NCBI RefSeq assembly: GCF_007828955.1
Contig: NZ_VIVR01000001.1
Location: 1,302,001-1,366,000, forward strand
Source: Kitasatospora atroaurantiaca
Lineage (GTDB): Bacteria > Actinomycetota > Actinomycetes > Streptomycetales > Streptomycetaceae
Length of the DNA stretch: 64,000 nt
Reading direction: 5' to 3'
This document shows positions 35,800 through 44,246 of this stretch, piece by piece. The notes below the pieces were generated by a model. The model saw only the letters and a list, made by a program, of their open reading frames with translations, made no database searches and was not told the origin of the DNA. The translations under genes and the position numbers were made by a program. Each line of letters starts with the position of its first letter. Within the stretch, counting starts at the first letter, position 1.

Positions 35800-38103
35800 G
35801 TGAGCCCCTTGCAGAAGCCGCCGATCGAAGAGCAGACCGAGGAAGGCCTGACCGTCACCCCGCCCAAGTCGTGGGCGGCCGGTGTGCCGGCCGTGCGGCA
35901 TGCGCTCGCGTACTCGCTTGAGCAGACGTCGGTCCGGCGGACCGCGCTGACGTTGCTGAACCTCAATCAGGCGGCGGGTATGGACTGCCCGGGCTGCGCC
36001 TGGCCGGAGCCGGGCCCGGACCAACGGCACAGGAACGAGTACTGCGAGAACGGCGCCAAGCACATCAACGACGAGGCGACCTCACGCCGGATCACCGCCG
36101 ACTTCTTCCGGCAGCACTCCGTCTCCGAGCTCGGCCGGAGGTCCGACCATTGGCTCAACCAGCAGGGCCGGCTCACCGAACCGATGGTCAAACGGCCCGG
36201 CTCGGATCACTACGAACCGATCAGCTGGCACGACGCGCTCGGTCTGCTCGCCGAGGAGCTGGGCCGGCTGGACTCCCCCGACGAGGCCCTGTTCTACACC
36301 TCGGGCCGGGTCAGCAACGAGGCGGCGTTCCTCCTTCAGCTCTTCGCCCGGGCGTTCGGCACCAACAACCTGCCCGACTGCAGCAACATGTGCCACGAGT
36401 CCAGCGGCGCCGCGCTGAACGAGACGCTGGGCATCGGCAAGGGCAGCGTGAGCCTGCAGGACATCCACCACGCCGACCTGGTTCTCGTCGTCGGCCAGAA
36501 CCCTGGCAGCAACCACCCGCGGATGCTCTCCGCACTGGAGGAGACCAAGCGGAACGGCGGCCGCATCGTCGCCGTGAACCCGCTGCCCGAGGCCGGGCTT
36601 CTGCGGTTCAAGAACCCGCAGAAGCCCGGCGGCCTGATCGGCCGGGGTACTCGGATCGCCGATCAGTTCCTGCAGATCCGCCTCGGCGGTGACCTCGCCC
36701 TGTTCCAGGCGCTGAACCTGTTGCTGCTGGAGGCCGAAGAGGCCGCCCCGGGAACCGTCCTCGACCACGACTTCATCGAGACCTCGACCAGCGGATTCAC
36801 CGAGTTCGCCGAGCACGTCCGCAGCCTGTCCTGGCAGGACGTGCTCACCTCGACCGGGCTGTCTCGCGCCGAGACCGAGGAACTGCGCGATCGGGTCCTG
36901 GCGAGCGACCGGATCATCGTCTGCTGGGCGATGGGGCTGACCCAGCAGAAGCACGGGGTCGCCACCATCCGTGAGATCGTCAACTTCCTCCTGCTGCGCG
37001 GGAACATCGGGAAGGCCGGGGCGGGTGTGTGCCCCGTGCGCGGCCACAGCAACGTGCAGGGCGACCGCACCATGGGCATCTGGGAGCGGATGCCGCAGGT
37101 GTTCCTGGACGCGCTGGAGCGCGAGTTCGCCTTCACCCCGCCCGCGAAACACGGCTGGGACACCGTGCAGTCCATCAAGGCCATGCTCGAGGGCCGCGCC
37201 AAGGTCTTCCTCGGCGTCGCGGGCAACTTCGCCAGGGCCACGCCCGACAGCCAGGTCACCGAGAAGGCGATGCGGCAGTGCCGGCTCACCGCACACGTCT
37301 CGACCAAGCTGAACCGCTCCCACACGGTCTGCGGTGAGACCGCGCTGATCCTGCCCACGCTGGGACGGAGCGACAGGGACATCCAGGTCGGCGGCGAGCA
37401 GTTCGTCACCGTCGAGGACTCGATGAGTACGGTGCATGCCTCCCGCGGGCGACTTGAGCCGACGTCCGGGAAGCTGCTCAGCGAGGTGGCGATCCTGTGC
37501 CGGCTGGCACGCCGGACCCTCGGCGAGAGCCCGCCCATCCCGTGGGAGCAGTTCGAGGAGGACTACGGAACGATCCGGGACCGGATCGCCCGCGTGGTCC
37601 CGGGGTTCGAGGACTTCAACGCACGAGTGGCCACGCCGGGCGGGTTCCGGCTTCCGAACCCGGTCAACGACGGGGTGTTCCACACCCCGACCGGCAAGGC
37701 GCTCTTCACCCGCAACAGGTTCGAGATGCTGCACGCGCCCGAGGGGCACCTCCTGCTGCAGACCCTGCGCTCCCACGACCAGTGGAACACCATCCCGTAC
37801 GCCATGGACGACCGCTACCGCGGAATCCACGGCGGGCGCCGGATCGTGCTCGTGAACCCCCTCGACCTGGACGCGCTCGGGCTGTCCGCGGGCGACCAGG
37901 TGGACCTGGTGGGAGTCTGGCACGACGGGCTGGAGCGCCGTGCGGAGAGACTCCGTGTGGTCTCCTACCCGACCGCGCGCGGCTGTGCTGCCGCGTACTA
38001 CCCCGAGACCAATGTCCTGGTGCCGCTGGACAGCGTGGCCGACACCAGCAACACGCCGACGTCGAAGGGCATCGTGGTCCGGCTTGAACGCTCGGTGCGC
38101 TAG
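35800..38103 (+). CDS. FdhF/YdeP-family molybdopterin oxidoreductase
   Basis: 767 residues from GTG 35800. The N-terminus carries NQAAGMDCPGCAWPEPG, the reduced cysteine motif of YdeP-type proteins. Molybdopterin-domain features follow: YEPISWHDALGLLAEELG, LFYTSGRVSNEAAFLLQLFA, NNLPDCSNMCHESSGAAL, VVGQNPGSNHPRML, and the MGD-binding C-terminal domain with LLLQTLRSHDQWNT and RYRGIHGGRRIV. The family is related to formate dehydrogenase H, and in enteric bacteria YdeP is linked to acid resistance. The electron partner is unknown. Its stop overlaps the convergent kinase remnant. Confidence 0.92.
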   Translation: MSPLQKPPIEEQTEEGLTVTPPKSWAAGVPAVRHALAYSLEQTSVRRTALTLLNLNQAAGMDCPGCAWPEPGPDQRHRNEYCENGAKHINDEATSRRITADFFRQHSVSELGRRSDHWLNQQGRLTEPMVKRPGSDHYEPISWHDALGLLAEELGRLDSPDEALFYTSGRVSNEAAFLLQLFARAFGTNNLPDCSNMCHESSGAALNETLGIGKGSVSLQDIHHADLVLVVGQNPGSNHPRMLSALEETKRNGGRIVAVNPLPEAGLLRFKNPQKPGGLIGRGTRIADQFLQIRLGGDLALFQALNLLLLEAEEAAPGTVLDHDFIETSTSGFTEFAEHVRSLSWQDVLTSTGLSRAETEELRDRVLASDRIIVCWAMGLTQQKHGVATIREIVNFLLLRGNIGKAGAGVCPVRGHSNVQGDRTMGIWERMPQVFLDALEREFAFTPPAKHGWDTVQSIKAMLEGRAKVFLGVAGNFARATPDSQVTEKAMRQCRLTAHVSTKLNRSHTVCGETALILPTLGRSDRDIQVGGEQFVTVEDSMSTVHASRGRLEPTSGKLLSEVAILCRLARRTLGESPPIPWEQFEEDYGTIRDRIARVVPGFEDFNARVATPGGFRLPNPVNDGVFHTPTGKALFTRNRFEMLHAPEGHLLLQTLRSHDQWNTIPYAMDDRYRGIHGGRRIVLVNPLDLDALGLSAGDQVDLVGVWHDGLERRAERLRVVSYPTARGCAAAYYPETNVLVPLDSVADTSNTPTSKGIVVRLERSVR

Positions 38104-38642
38104 CCCTGCTTGATGAGCTCGCCGTTGAGCCCCGGCGCGGTCGCCTGCAGGCTGCCGCTGGTGTTCAGCCTGAAGGTCACCTGCACCGGTCGAGCGGTAC
38201 ACAGGGGATCGGTACTGACCGACGACTCGGTCACCGTGATCGATCTGGTCGACGTGGAGAACAGGACGTCTGCGCCTGCACACTGGACGCCGAGGTTGTC
38301 GACGGTACCCGTGGAATGGCCGATCGTCTCCCGTACAGCCTCGGCGAGTGCGGGCCCGGCAACGTAGCCGGTGGCGACCCAGGGGCGCTCGCTGTCGGTG
38401 TCGGCGTCCAGCACGGGGGCCGTCCACTGACCGCCCACCAGCCGGGCTGCCGCGACCTCCTGGCGGAATCGGGCCCGGAACTCGGCGTCGGCGGCGAAGT
38501 CGGCGTGCACCACCTTGACGGCGACCGTCCGGCCACCGGCCGTCCGCCCGAGGTAGACCCGCCCCATCCCACCCGCGCCGAGCCGACGCAGCAACCGGTA
38601 GTCACCGATTTGCCCGGGATCATCCGCCGCCAATGGCTCCAT
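38100..38642 (-). pseudogene. Ser/Thr protein kinase gene with a large internal deletion
   Basis: ATG 38642 (MEPLAADDPG) starts a normal kinase N-lobe: YRLLRRLGAGGMGRVYLGRT (glycine-rich loop), TVAVKVVHADF (Lys), RFRQEVAAARLVGGQWTAPV and a GYVAGPALAEAVRE hinge. The HRD, DFG and APE motifs never appear. The frame jumps straight to what looks like the extracellular C-terminal domain (VQCAGADVLFSTSTRSITVT, LCTARPVQVTFRLNTSGSLQ). Roughly 300 or more residues, including the catalytic loop and membrane span, are gone without a frameshift. The product could only be a kinase-dead chimera. Confidence 0.8.
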
Positions 38643-38731
38643 ACCCAGCACGCTCCCCTCGCCTGCCCATCTGACAGGGCGTCACCGTACCGGTATCGAA
38701 CACAGTTTGACGATCGAACCTGCCGGATCAA

Positions 38732-39808
38732 TCAACCAACGCCGTCGGCCGGACCGGGTGCCTGGCGAAGCTCTGTGACGTGATCTTCAGGTTGGCGACG
38801 GCCTGCTGCCTGTTCACGACCGGGGCCTCGGCGGAACTGGCGGCGGTACTCGGCCGGGCTCATGCCCGTGTGCGAGGTGAAGAGGCGCCGGAACGTGCCC
38901 TTGTCGAGGTAGCCGACCTTCGCCATGACGTCCGCAAGGCGCAGCTCGGAGGTCTCGAGGAGTGCCTTCGCCATGCCGATGCGCACACGCTGGAGGTGGC
39001 CGAGCGGGCTTTCGCCGGTCTCGGCCGCGAACCGCCGCAGCATCGTCCTGGTGCTCACATGGAAGGCCGCCGCCAGCTCGGACAGGCTGTAGGGCTGCGA
39101 GCTCCGAGCCTCGAGCCACCGTTTCACCTCGCCGGAGAACTGCTGGCCGGGCACGGCCGAGATCGCATCGTCCACGTAGGGCGCCTGGCTGGTGCGACCG
39201 TCGGGTACGAGGGTGACCCTGGCGGTCACCCGGGCGATCTCGTCCCCCAACGAACGGGTGATCACCCGCATGGCGAGGTCGAAAGCGGCGCTGAAGGCCC
39301 CGGTGGTGGTGATCCCCGCGTCGTCCACGATGAGGGCCTTCTCGTCCACCGTCGCCTGCGGGTAGCGAGCGGCCAGGGCCCGGGCGAACAGCCAGGCGGT
39401 CGTCGCCCGGCGCCCGTCGAGCAGCCCGGCCTCCCCGAGGAGGAACGCCCCGAGACAGATCGACGCGATCGGCACCCCGCGCCCGGCGAGCTGCCCGATC
39501 ACATCGACCTCTCTGCCAAGGGCGCCCATCCGAGCATCCAGATCCTGGGCCGGGAGCAGCTCGAAGCCCGGTACGACCAGGAGGTCGAGCGAGGTGGGCA
39601 CGGCGACCACGCCGACGGGGACACCGCCGGAGGCGGTCACCCGGCGGCGGGCGGCCACGATCGCGACCTCGAACCTGGGCGCCGTGTCGCCGTGGAGGTG
39701 CCCGGCAACCTGGTTCGCCACCGTCATCAGGTCGGCGAATCCGAACGCCTCCGAGGCGAAGCACCCGTTGAAGGCCAGGACGCCGATTCGGTACGGTACG
39801 TGATTCAT
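38732..39808 (-). CDS. GlxA-family transcriptional regulator (DJ-1/PfpI domain + AraC HTH)
   Basis: 358 residues from ATG 39808. Residues about 5-190 form a DJ-1/PfpI amidotransferase-like domain (RIGVLAFNGCFASEAFGFAD, LLVVPGFELLPAQDL, ASICLGAFLLGEAGLLDG, TTAWLFARALAARYP). Residues about 230-325 form the AraC double HTH (YSLSELAAAFHVSTRTMLRR, LADVMAKVGYLDKGTFRRLF). GlxA-type regulators often activate small-molecule or stress genes. It faces away from the carbonic anhydrase gene, whose promoter shares the 120-bp gap. Confidence 0.92.
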   Translation of the reverse strand: MNHVPYRIGVLAFNGCFASEAFGFADLMTVANQVAGHLHGDTAPRFEVAIVAARRRVTASGGVPVGVVAVPTSLDLLVVPGFELLPAQDLDARMGALGREVDVIGQLAGRGVPIASICLGAFLLGEAGLLDGRRATTAWLFARALAARYPQATVDEKALIVDDAGITTTGAFSAAFDLAMRVITRSLGDEIARVTARVTLVPDGRTSQAPYVDDAISAVPGQQFSGEVKRWLEARSSQPYSLSELAAAFHVSTRTMLRRFAAETGESPLGHLQRVRIGMAKALLETSELRLADVMAKVGYLDKGTFRRLFTSHTGMSPAEYRRQFRRGPGREQAAGRRQPEDHVTELRQAPGPADGVG

Positions 39809-39928
39809 ATGGCGAGATTACCCCCGGAAGAGGGCGATCCCGCCCCTCGGCAGAAACGTGAGCGCGGGAGACGATCTCTCTCGGAGGACGGCACTTTTCG
39901 CCGGCCCATCACCGAGGAGGACATCCCC

Positions 39929-40447
39929 ATGACCGTCACCGGCGAACTGCTGAAGCGGAACCAGGTACACGCCGAGCACCACCCCCGGCGCGCCTCGTCC
40001 ATGGTGCCGTCGCTCCAGACCGTTCTGATCACCTGCTGCGACCACCGGGTCGACCCCGCCCACGTGCTGGGGCTGCGACTCGACGAGGCCGTGGTGATCC
40101 GCAACGAGGGCGGCCGGGTCACACCGGACGTGCTACGGACGCTGACGACCCTCGCCACCGTGGCCCTCGTCGAGAACCTGGACCTGGACATCGAGATCAT
40201 CGTCATGCACCACACCGACTGCGGCACCTCCCGCCTTGCCCGACCGGAGCACGCCGCCCTCGCCGCACAGATCTTCGGCGTCAGCGAGGACGAGCTCGAC
40301 GCCAAGCACCTCACGGACCCGGTCGCCGCGGTGCGAGCAGACCTTCACCTCCTTCGCAACACACCGCTCATCCCCACCGACATGCGCTTGGCCGGCCTCG
40401 TCTACGACGTGGAGACCGGCACGGTCGACCGGGTCGAGGAAAAGTGA
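39929..40447 (+). CDS. Beta-class carbonic anhydrase
   Basis: 172 residues from ATG 39929, with GAGGAGGA just upstream. The zinc ligands are present: CCDHRVDP gives C-x-D-x-R, and MHHTDCG gives H-x2-C. Between them come DEAVVIRNEGGRVTPDVLRT and LDIEIIV. The enzyme would hydrate CO2 to bicarbonate in the cytoplasm. The open frame that extends 380 codons upstream is antisense to the regulator gene and is not real. Expression under the divergent GlxA-type regulator is possible. Confidence 0.9.
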   Translation: MTVTGELLKRNQVHAEHHPRRASSMVPSLQTVLITCCDHRVDPAHVLGLRLDEAVVIRNEGGRVTPDVLRTLTTLATVALVENLDLDIEIIVMHHTDCGTSRLARPEHAALAAQIFGVSEDELDAKHLTDPVAAVRADLHLLRNTPLIPTDMRLAGLVYDVETGTVDRVEEK

Positions 40448-40551
40448 ACCGCCCGGCACACGCCCACCAGCAGGCGACCACCACACTGACGCCCTGCCAT
40501 AACCCGGTAGAGCAAGGCTCGAACCACCAACCCCAGACGAAGGGCACCACC

Positions 40552-40785
40552 ATGCGCAAGCTCGCCGCCGTTGCCATCGCCGCAGCACTCACCGCACTCA
40601 CAGTCGTGACGGCCGTTCCCGCCGGCGCAGCTGCCATCAACATGAACGGCGCCCCGGCCCTCGCCGACGCCATCAACATGAACGGCTCCCCCGCCCTCGC
40701 AGACGCCATCAACATGAACGGCTCCCCCGCCCTCGCAGACGCCATCAACATGAACGGCGCCCCCGCCCTCGCCGACGCCGTCTGA
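40552..40785 (+). CDS. Secreted repeat peptide precursor: signal peptide + four 12-residue repeats
   Basis: 77 residues from ATG 40552. Residues 1-28 are a textbook Sec signal (MRKLAAVAIAAALTAL... ending VPAGAAA, with an A-x-A cleavage site). The mature part is nothing but four units of INMNG(A/S)PALADA followed by a final Val and stop. Units 1 and 4 have Ala at position 6, units 2 and 3 have Ser. Each unit is 36 bp with almost identical codons, so the array arose by duplication and has been kept in frame. There is no Cys, so disulfide or lanthionine chemistry is excluded. It lies 104 bp after the carbonic anhydrase and is followed by a terminator. I recognise no family. It might be a secreted signal, an adhesive or amyloid-like repeat, or a multi-core precursor. 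Confidence 0.8.
   Translation: MRKLAAVAIAAALTALTVVTAVPAGAAAINMNGAPALADAINMNGSPALADAINMNGSPALADAINMNGAPALADAV
40636..40779 (+). repeat. Four in-frame 36-bp coding repeats
   Basis: The unit begins ATCAACATGAACGGC and ends GACGCC. Units 2 and 3 appear identical (GGCTCCCCC, CTCGCAGAC); units 1 and 4 differ from them at a few synonymous and one Ala/Ser position. This indicates recent duplication, with pressure to keep the frame. Confidence 0.95.
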
Positions 40786-40817
40786 AAGAGGCAGCGGCTC
40801 CCGCCGGGCCGGGGGTC

Positions 40818-40859
40818 GGGGGTCCTGGAACCTGCGTGACCGTCAGGTGCCAGGCCCCC
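40818..40859. terminator. Likely terminator after the repeat-peptide gene
   Basis: A stem of about 16 bp pairs GGGGGTCCTGGAACCTG with CAGGTGCCAGGCCCCC (one bulge, one mismatch) around a 9-nt loop, 33 bp after the peptide stop. There is no T-tract, as is common for streptomycete terminators. Confidence 0.6.
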
Positions 40860-40974
40860 GGCCGAGAGCGCCATGTACCACCATCCCTCGGCTGCCGCCT
40901 CGACCGACGACCACGGCTGCGGCCCCGACCTGCATCTGCTGCCGAAGCCCCTCGCACTAGTGTCTGACTCCGTC

Positions 40975-40990
40975 GAGACAGAACCGTCTC
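40975..40990. promoter_or_regulatory. Inverted repeat upstream of the GH12 gene
   Basis: GAGAC-N6-GTCTC lies about 18 bp before the TTG start of the glucanase. It could be an operator, but it does not match the CebR or DasR consensus, and it is short enough to occur by chance. Confidence 0.3.
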
Positions 40991-41008
40991 TCCTAGGGGG
41001 AAACAGAC

Positions 41009-42616
41009 TTGAGGCTTCATCACCATCTTCGTCGCCCGGGCAGGCGCTCGCTCTGGCGACGGGCGCGTTCCGTCGTCGTGACGCTTGCACTGGTCGGCGG
41101 GCTGCAGGGCGGACTGGCCGGAGCGGCGTTGGCGGACCCGGCGGTATCGCTGTGCACCTCCGTCAACGGGCCGTTCGGCTCGGCAACCGTGGGCGGCGGC
41201 CGGTACCGGATCATGCCCGACGAGTGGAACTCCTCGGCCGAGGTGTGCATGAGCAGCGACGGCGGTGCGAACTTCACCGTCACCAGCAGCGCGCTCACCA
41301 ACGCCACCAACACCAGGCCCGGGGCGCCGGGCGCGTACACGCGCATCGAGTACGTGCCGCGGGCCGGTGAGCTCCCCATGCCGGTGGCCACGATGGGTGA
41401 CACCCTGACCAGCTGGCGGACCACCACCGGCGCCGCCGGGCAGTACAACGTGGCGTACGACCTCTGGTACGCGGACGCCGGCGCCGGGTGCGGCCCGACG
41501 ACCTCGCACGAGCTGATGATCTGGCTCAACCGGCAGGGCGGCCCGGTCCCGCTGGGCAGCGCCACCCAGCAGGTCACCCTCGGCGGCCGGGCCTACCAGG
41601 TCTACCAGTGGCAGGACGCCATCAGCGGCAAGCAGGTGATCAGCTACCTGATGTCCAGTCCGACCAACTCCGTCTATGACCTGAACCTGCGGACGATCAC
41701 CTCCGACGCAGTGGTCCGCGGATACGTCCCCGGCAACGGCGAACTCTGCTCCGTGCAGGCGGGCTTCGAGATCTGGAACGGTGGCACGGGGCTGGCCGCC
41801 ACCTCCTTCTCCTACCAGCCCGCCGCCGGTCTCCCGACCGGCAACGTGACGTCCGGCCTTCCCGGCAAGTGCCTCGACATCGGGAACAACGCACCCAACC
41901 CCGCCGACTACAGCATGCCCGCGGACATCTGGGACTGCGCCGCAACGCCGGGCCAGACCTGGACCGTCGGCAACGACGGCACCGTCAAGGCCCTCGGCAA
42001 ATGCCTCGACGTCACCAACGGCGGGCTCACCAACCGGACCCCGATCCAGCTCTACCCCTGCAACGGCACCGGCGCACAGGTGTGGACGCAGAACGCCAAG
42101 GGTCTGATGAACCCGCAGTCCGGCCTCTGCCTGGCCGACCCCGCCGCCTCGACCACCAACGGCACCCAGCTGATCCTCTGGACCTGCGGCGCGAGCGGAC
42201 AGGACTGGCGGTACCCGTACGGCGGGCAGCCGATCTGGAGCGCCTTCACCAACAAGGCGACCAACTACTGCCTGAGCGGCGGAGTCGAGAACGCCACCTC
42301 GGTCAGCCTCCACACCTGCAGCACCACCCCCACCCCGCCCCAGAACTGGGAACTCGTCAACGACGGCACCCTCCGCACCTCCACCGGCGCCTGCCTGGAC
42401 GCGGGCACCGCCGGCACCAACGGCACTACGGTCCAACTCGCCCCGTGCTCGGGAACGACGGCGCAGCAGTGGCTGCTGTCGCCGACCGGCTACCTGCTGA
42501 ACCCCCCGTCCGGCAAGTGCCTGGACGACCCGAGGTCCACCGCCGTCCCGGGCACCCCCCTGAACCTGTGGACCTGCAACGGCACCGGCGCACAGGTCTG
42601 GTACTCGGCGGCCTGA
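41009..42616 (+). CDS. Secreted GH12 endoglucanase/xyloglucanase with two ricin-type lectin domains
   Basis: 535 residues from TTG 41009, with AGGGGG upstream. A twin-arginine-like or long Sec signal covers residues 1-42 (RRPGRRSLWRRARSVVV, cleavage after GAALA). The GH12 domain (about 45-265) has RYRIMPDEWNSSAEVCMSSD, HELMIWLN (nucleophile Glu) and GFEIWNGGTGLA (acid/base Glu). Two beta-trefoil ricin B-type domains follow (about 275-395 and 405-535) with repeated GKCLD, QLYPCNGTGAQVW and QxW motifs. It should cut beta-1,4-glucan or xyloglucan outside the cell, with the lectin domains anchoring it to polysaccharide. Confidence 0.9.
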   Translation: MRLHHHLRRPGRRSLWRRARSVVVTLALVGGLQGGLAGAALADPAVSLCTSVNGPFGSATVGGGRYRIMPDEWNSSAEVCMSSDGGANFTVTSSALTNATNTRPGAPGAYTRIEYVPRAGELPMPVATMGDTLTSWRTTTGAAGQYNVAYDLWYADAGAGCGPTTSHELMIWLNRQGGPVPLGSATQQVTLGGRAYQVYQWQDAISGKQVISYLMSSPTNSVYDLNLRTITSDAVVRGYVPGNGELCSVQAGFEIWNGGTGLAATSFSYQPAAGLPTGNVTSGLPGKCLDIGNNAPNPADYSMPADIWDCAATPGQTWTVGNDGTVKALGKCLDVTNGGLTNRTPIQLYPCNGTGAQVWTQNAKGLMNPQSGLCLADPAASTTNGTQLILWTCGASGQDWRYPYGGQPIWSAFTNKATNYCLSGGVENATSVSLHTCSTTPTPPQNWELVNDGTLRTSTGACLDAGTAGTNGTTVQLAPCSGTTAQQWLLSPTGYLLNPPSGKCLDDPRSTAVPGTPLNLWTCNGTGAQVWYSAA

Positions 42617-42932
42617 CCGCAGGCCGGAAGCACACGCCGCAGGTCCGGGGCAGAGCACCAGCCCTCCCGGGCCTGCGGCGTGCCCGTCCCTGCCACGACG
42701 CCTGTCCTCGGTTGAGCATGACCAGAAGTCGCGTCGGACCGGCGTGGGTGGCTCCGGAGTCACCGCAGGTCGCAGAGGGTATCGGGGACCCCGTGTCGGC
42801 CCCGATTGACCGTCGTACGGGCCGGGTCTGGGGTAGCTTGCCTGAAGGCGTCCGTGCGTTCCGGCCGCTCGGTGTTCTGGCTGCTCGACCGGCGCGAAGT
42901 CGACGCTGTCGCAAGGAAAGTGAGAGCCTCGC
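42617..42932. other. Intergenic stretch between GH12 and aminotransferase genes
   Basis: It contains the terminator at 42633-42682 and the leader of the aminotransferase. GGAAAGTGAGAG before 42933 is a plausible ribosome binding site. No gene is seen. Confidence 0.5.
42633..42682. terminator. Strong hairpin terminator after the GH12 gene
   Basis: CACGCCGCAGGTCCGGG pairs with CCCGGGCCTGCGGCGTG (17 bp, one G-T pair) around a 16-nt loop, 16 bp after the glucanase stop codon. Confidence 0.75.
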
Positions 42933-44210
42933 ATGTCGAACCTGCTCAGCCGTCATCGTGCGGTCATGCCGTCGTGGGTGTCGCTCTACTACGACGAGCC
43001 GATCGAGATCGTGAGTGGCAAGGGGTGCCGCGTCACGGACTCCGACGGGCGGAGTTATCTCGACTTCTTCGCCGGCATCCTCACCAACATGCTCGGGTAC
43101 GACGTGCCCGAGGTACGGGAAGCCGTCGAGCGGCAGCTGCGCACCGGGGTCGCGCACACCTCCACGCTGTATCTCATCCGCTCCCAGGTGGAGTTGGCCG
43201 AGAAGATCGCGGAGCTGTCGGGCATCGCGAACGCCAAGGTGTTCTTCACCAACTCCGGCACCGAGGCAACCGAGACGGCGCTCCTGCTCGCCACCAACGC
43301 CCGCCGGTCCGACCAGGTGCTTGCCATGCGCAACAGTTACCACGGACGCTCGTACGGGGCCATGGCCGTCACGGGCAATCGGAGTTGGAAGAACTCCTCG
43401 CTCTCGCCCGTCAACGTGCACTATCTGCACGGCACCGACCGCGCGCGCTTCCCGCACCTGTCGGACGAGGCCTTCCTTGCCTTCTGCGCGGACGATCTGC
43501 GGCACGTCCTCGACACGGCCACCGCCACCGACGTCGCCTGCCTGATCGCGGAGCCCGTCCAGGGCGTCGGCGGATTCACCGCCGCACCCGACGGACTCTT
43601 CACCGCGTACCGGGAGATCCTGGACCAGCACGGGATCCTGCTGGTCTCGGACGAGGTGCAGACCGGCTGGGGCCGTACCGGAGAGCACTTCTGGGGCATT
43701 CAGGCCCATGGCGTGACACCCGACATCATGACCTTTGCCAAGGGCCTGGGGAACGGCTTCGCCATCGGCGGTGTCGTCGCCGACGGCAGGCTGATGGACG
43801 CCCTTCCCGCCTACGGCATCTCCACCTTCGGCGGCAACCCGATCGCGACGGCGGCGGCCAAGGCCACCCTCGACTACCTGCTCGCCCACGACCTCCAGGC
43901 CCACGCGCACCGGATCGGCCGCATGCTGATCGACGGCCTGCGGGCCGCGGCGGAACGGCTTCCGGTCGCGGGAGACGTCCGAGGCAAGGGCCTGATGTTC
44001 GCCGTCGACCTGGTCGACCCTGACACGGGAGCCCCGAGCCCTTCGCTGGCCGGCCGGGTGATGGAGGAGTCGAAGGAGCGGGGCCTGCTCATCGGCAAGG
44101 GCGGTCTCTACGGCCACACCCTGCGGATGGCTCCCCCGCTCACCCTGAGCGAGGACGAGGCCAGGGACGGACTCGGCATCCTCGTCGACTCACTCACCGC
44201 CGTCTGCTGA
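42933..44210 (+). CDS. Class III PLP-dependent aminotransferase
   Basis: 425 residues from ATG 42933. Class III features are present: YLDFFAGILTNMLGYDVPEV, FFTNSGTEATETALLLATNA (PLP phosphate site), NSYHGRSYGAMAVTG, LIAEPVQGVGGF, LLVSDEVQTGWGRTGEHFWG and the Schiff-base lysine in MTFAKGLGNGFAIGG. It resembles alanine-glyoxylate, beta-alanine or 4-aminobutyrate aminotransferases. Streptomycete relatives are often placed with pyrimidine catabolism, but no such genes are visible here. The substrate is therefore open. Confidence 0.88.
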   Translation: MSNLLSRHRAVMPSWVSLYYDEPIEIVSGKGCRVTDSDGRSYLDFFAGILTNMLGYDVPEVREAVERQLRTGVAHTSTLYLIRSQVELAEKIAELSGIANAKVFFTNSGTEATETALLLATNARRSDQVLAMRNSYHGRSYGAMAVTGNRSWKNSSLSPVNVHYLHGTDRARFPHLSDEAFLAFCADDLRHVLDTATATDVACLIAEPVQGVGGFTAAPDGLFTAYREILDQHGILLVSDEVQTGWGRTGEHFWGIQAHGVTPDIMTFAKGLGNGFAIGGVVADGRLMDALPAYGISTFGGNPIATAAAKATLDYLLAHDLQAHAHRIGRMLIDGLRAAAERLPVAGDVRGKGLMFAVDLVDPDTGAPSPSLAGRVMEESKERGLLIGKGGLYGHTLRMAPPLTLSEDEARDGLGILVDSLTAVC

Positions 44211-44246
44211 CCCCGAGCAGGTCCGAGGTGGGCCTAGCGTTGAACC

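Noticed and set aside
36082..38427. 781-codon minus-strand frame opposite the FdhF/YdeP gene
   Set aside because: Pure antisense frame: the plus strand has complete molybdopterin-enzyme motifs.
38780..39928. Long plus-strand extension upstream of the carbonic anhydrase
   Set aside because: It is antisense to the GlxA-type regulator. The carbonic anhydrase starts at ATG 39929, with a good ribosome binding site and the correct family N-terminus.
40500..40540. tRNA T-arm-like sequence (GGTTCGAGCC on the minus strand)
   Set aside because: No acceptor stem, anticodon arm or D-arm can be folded around it; it is part of the leader of the repeat-peptide gene.
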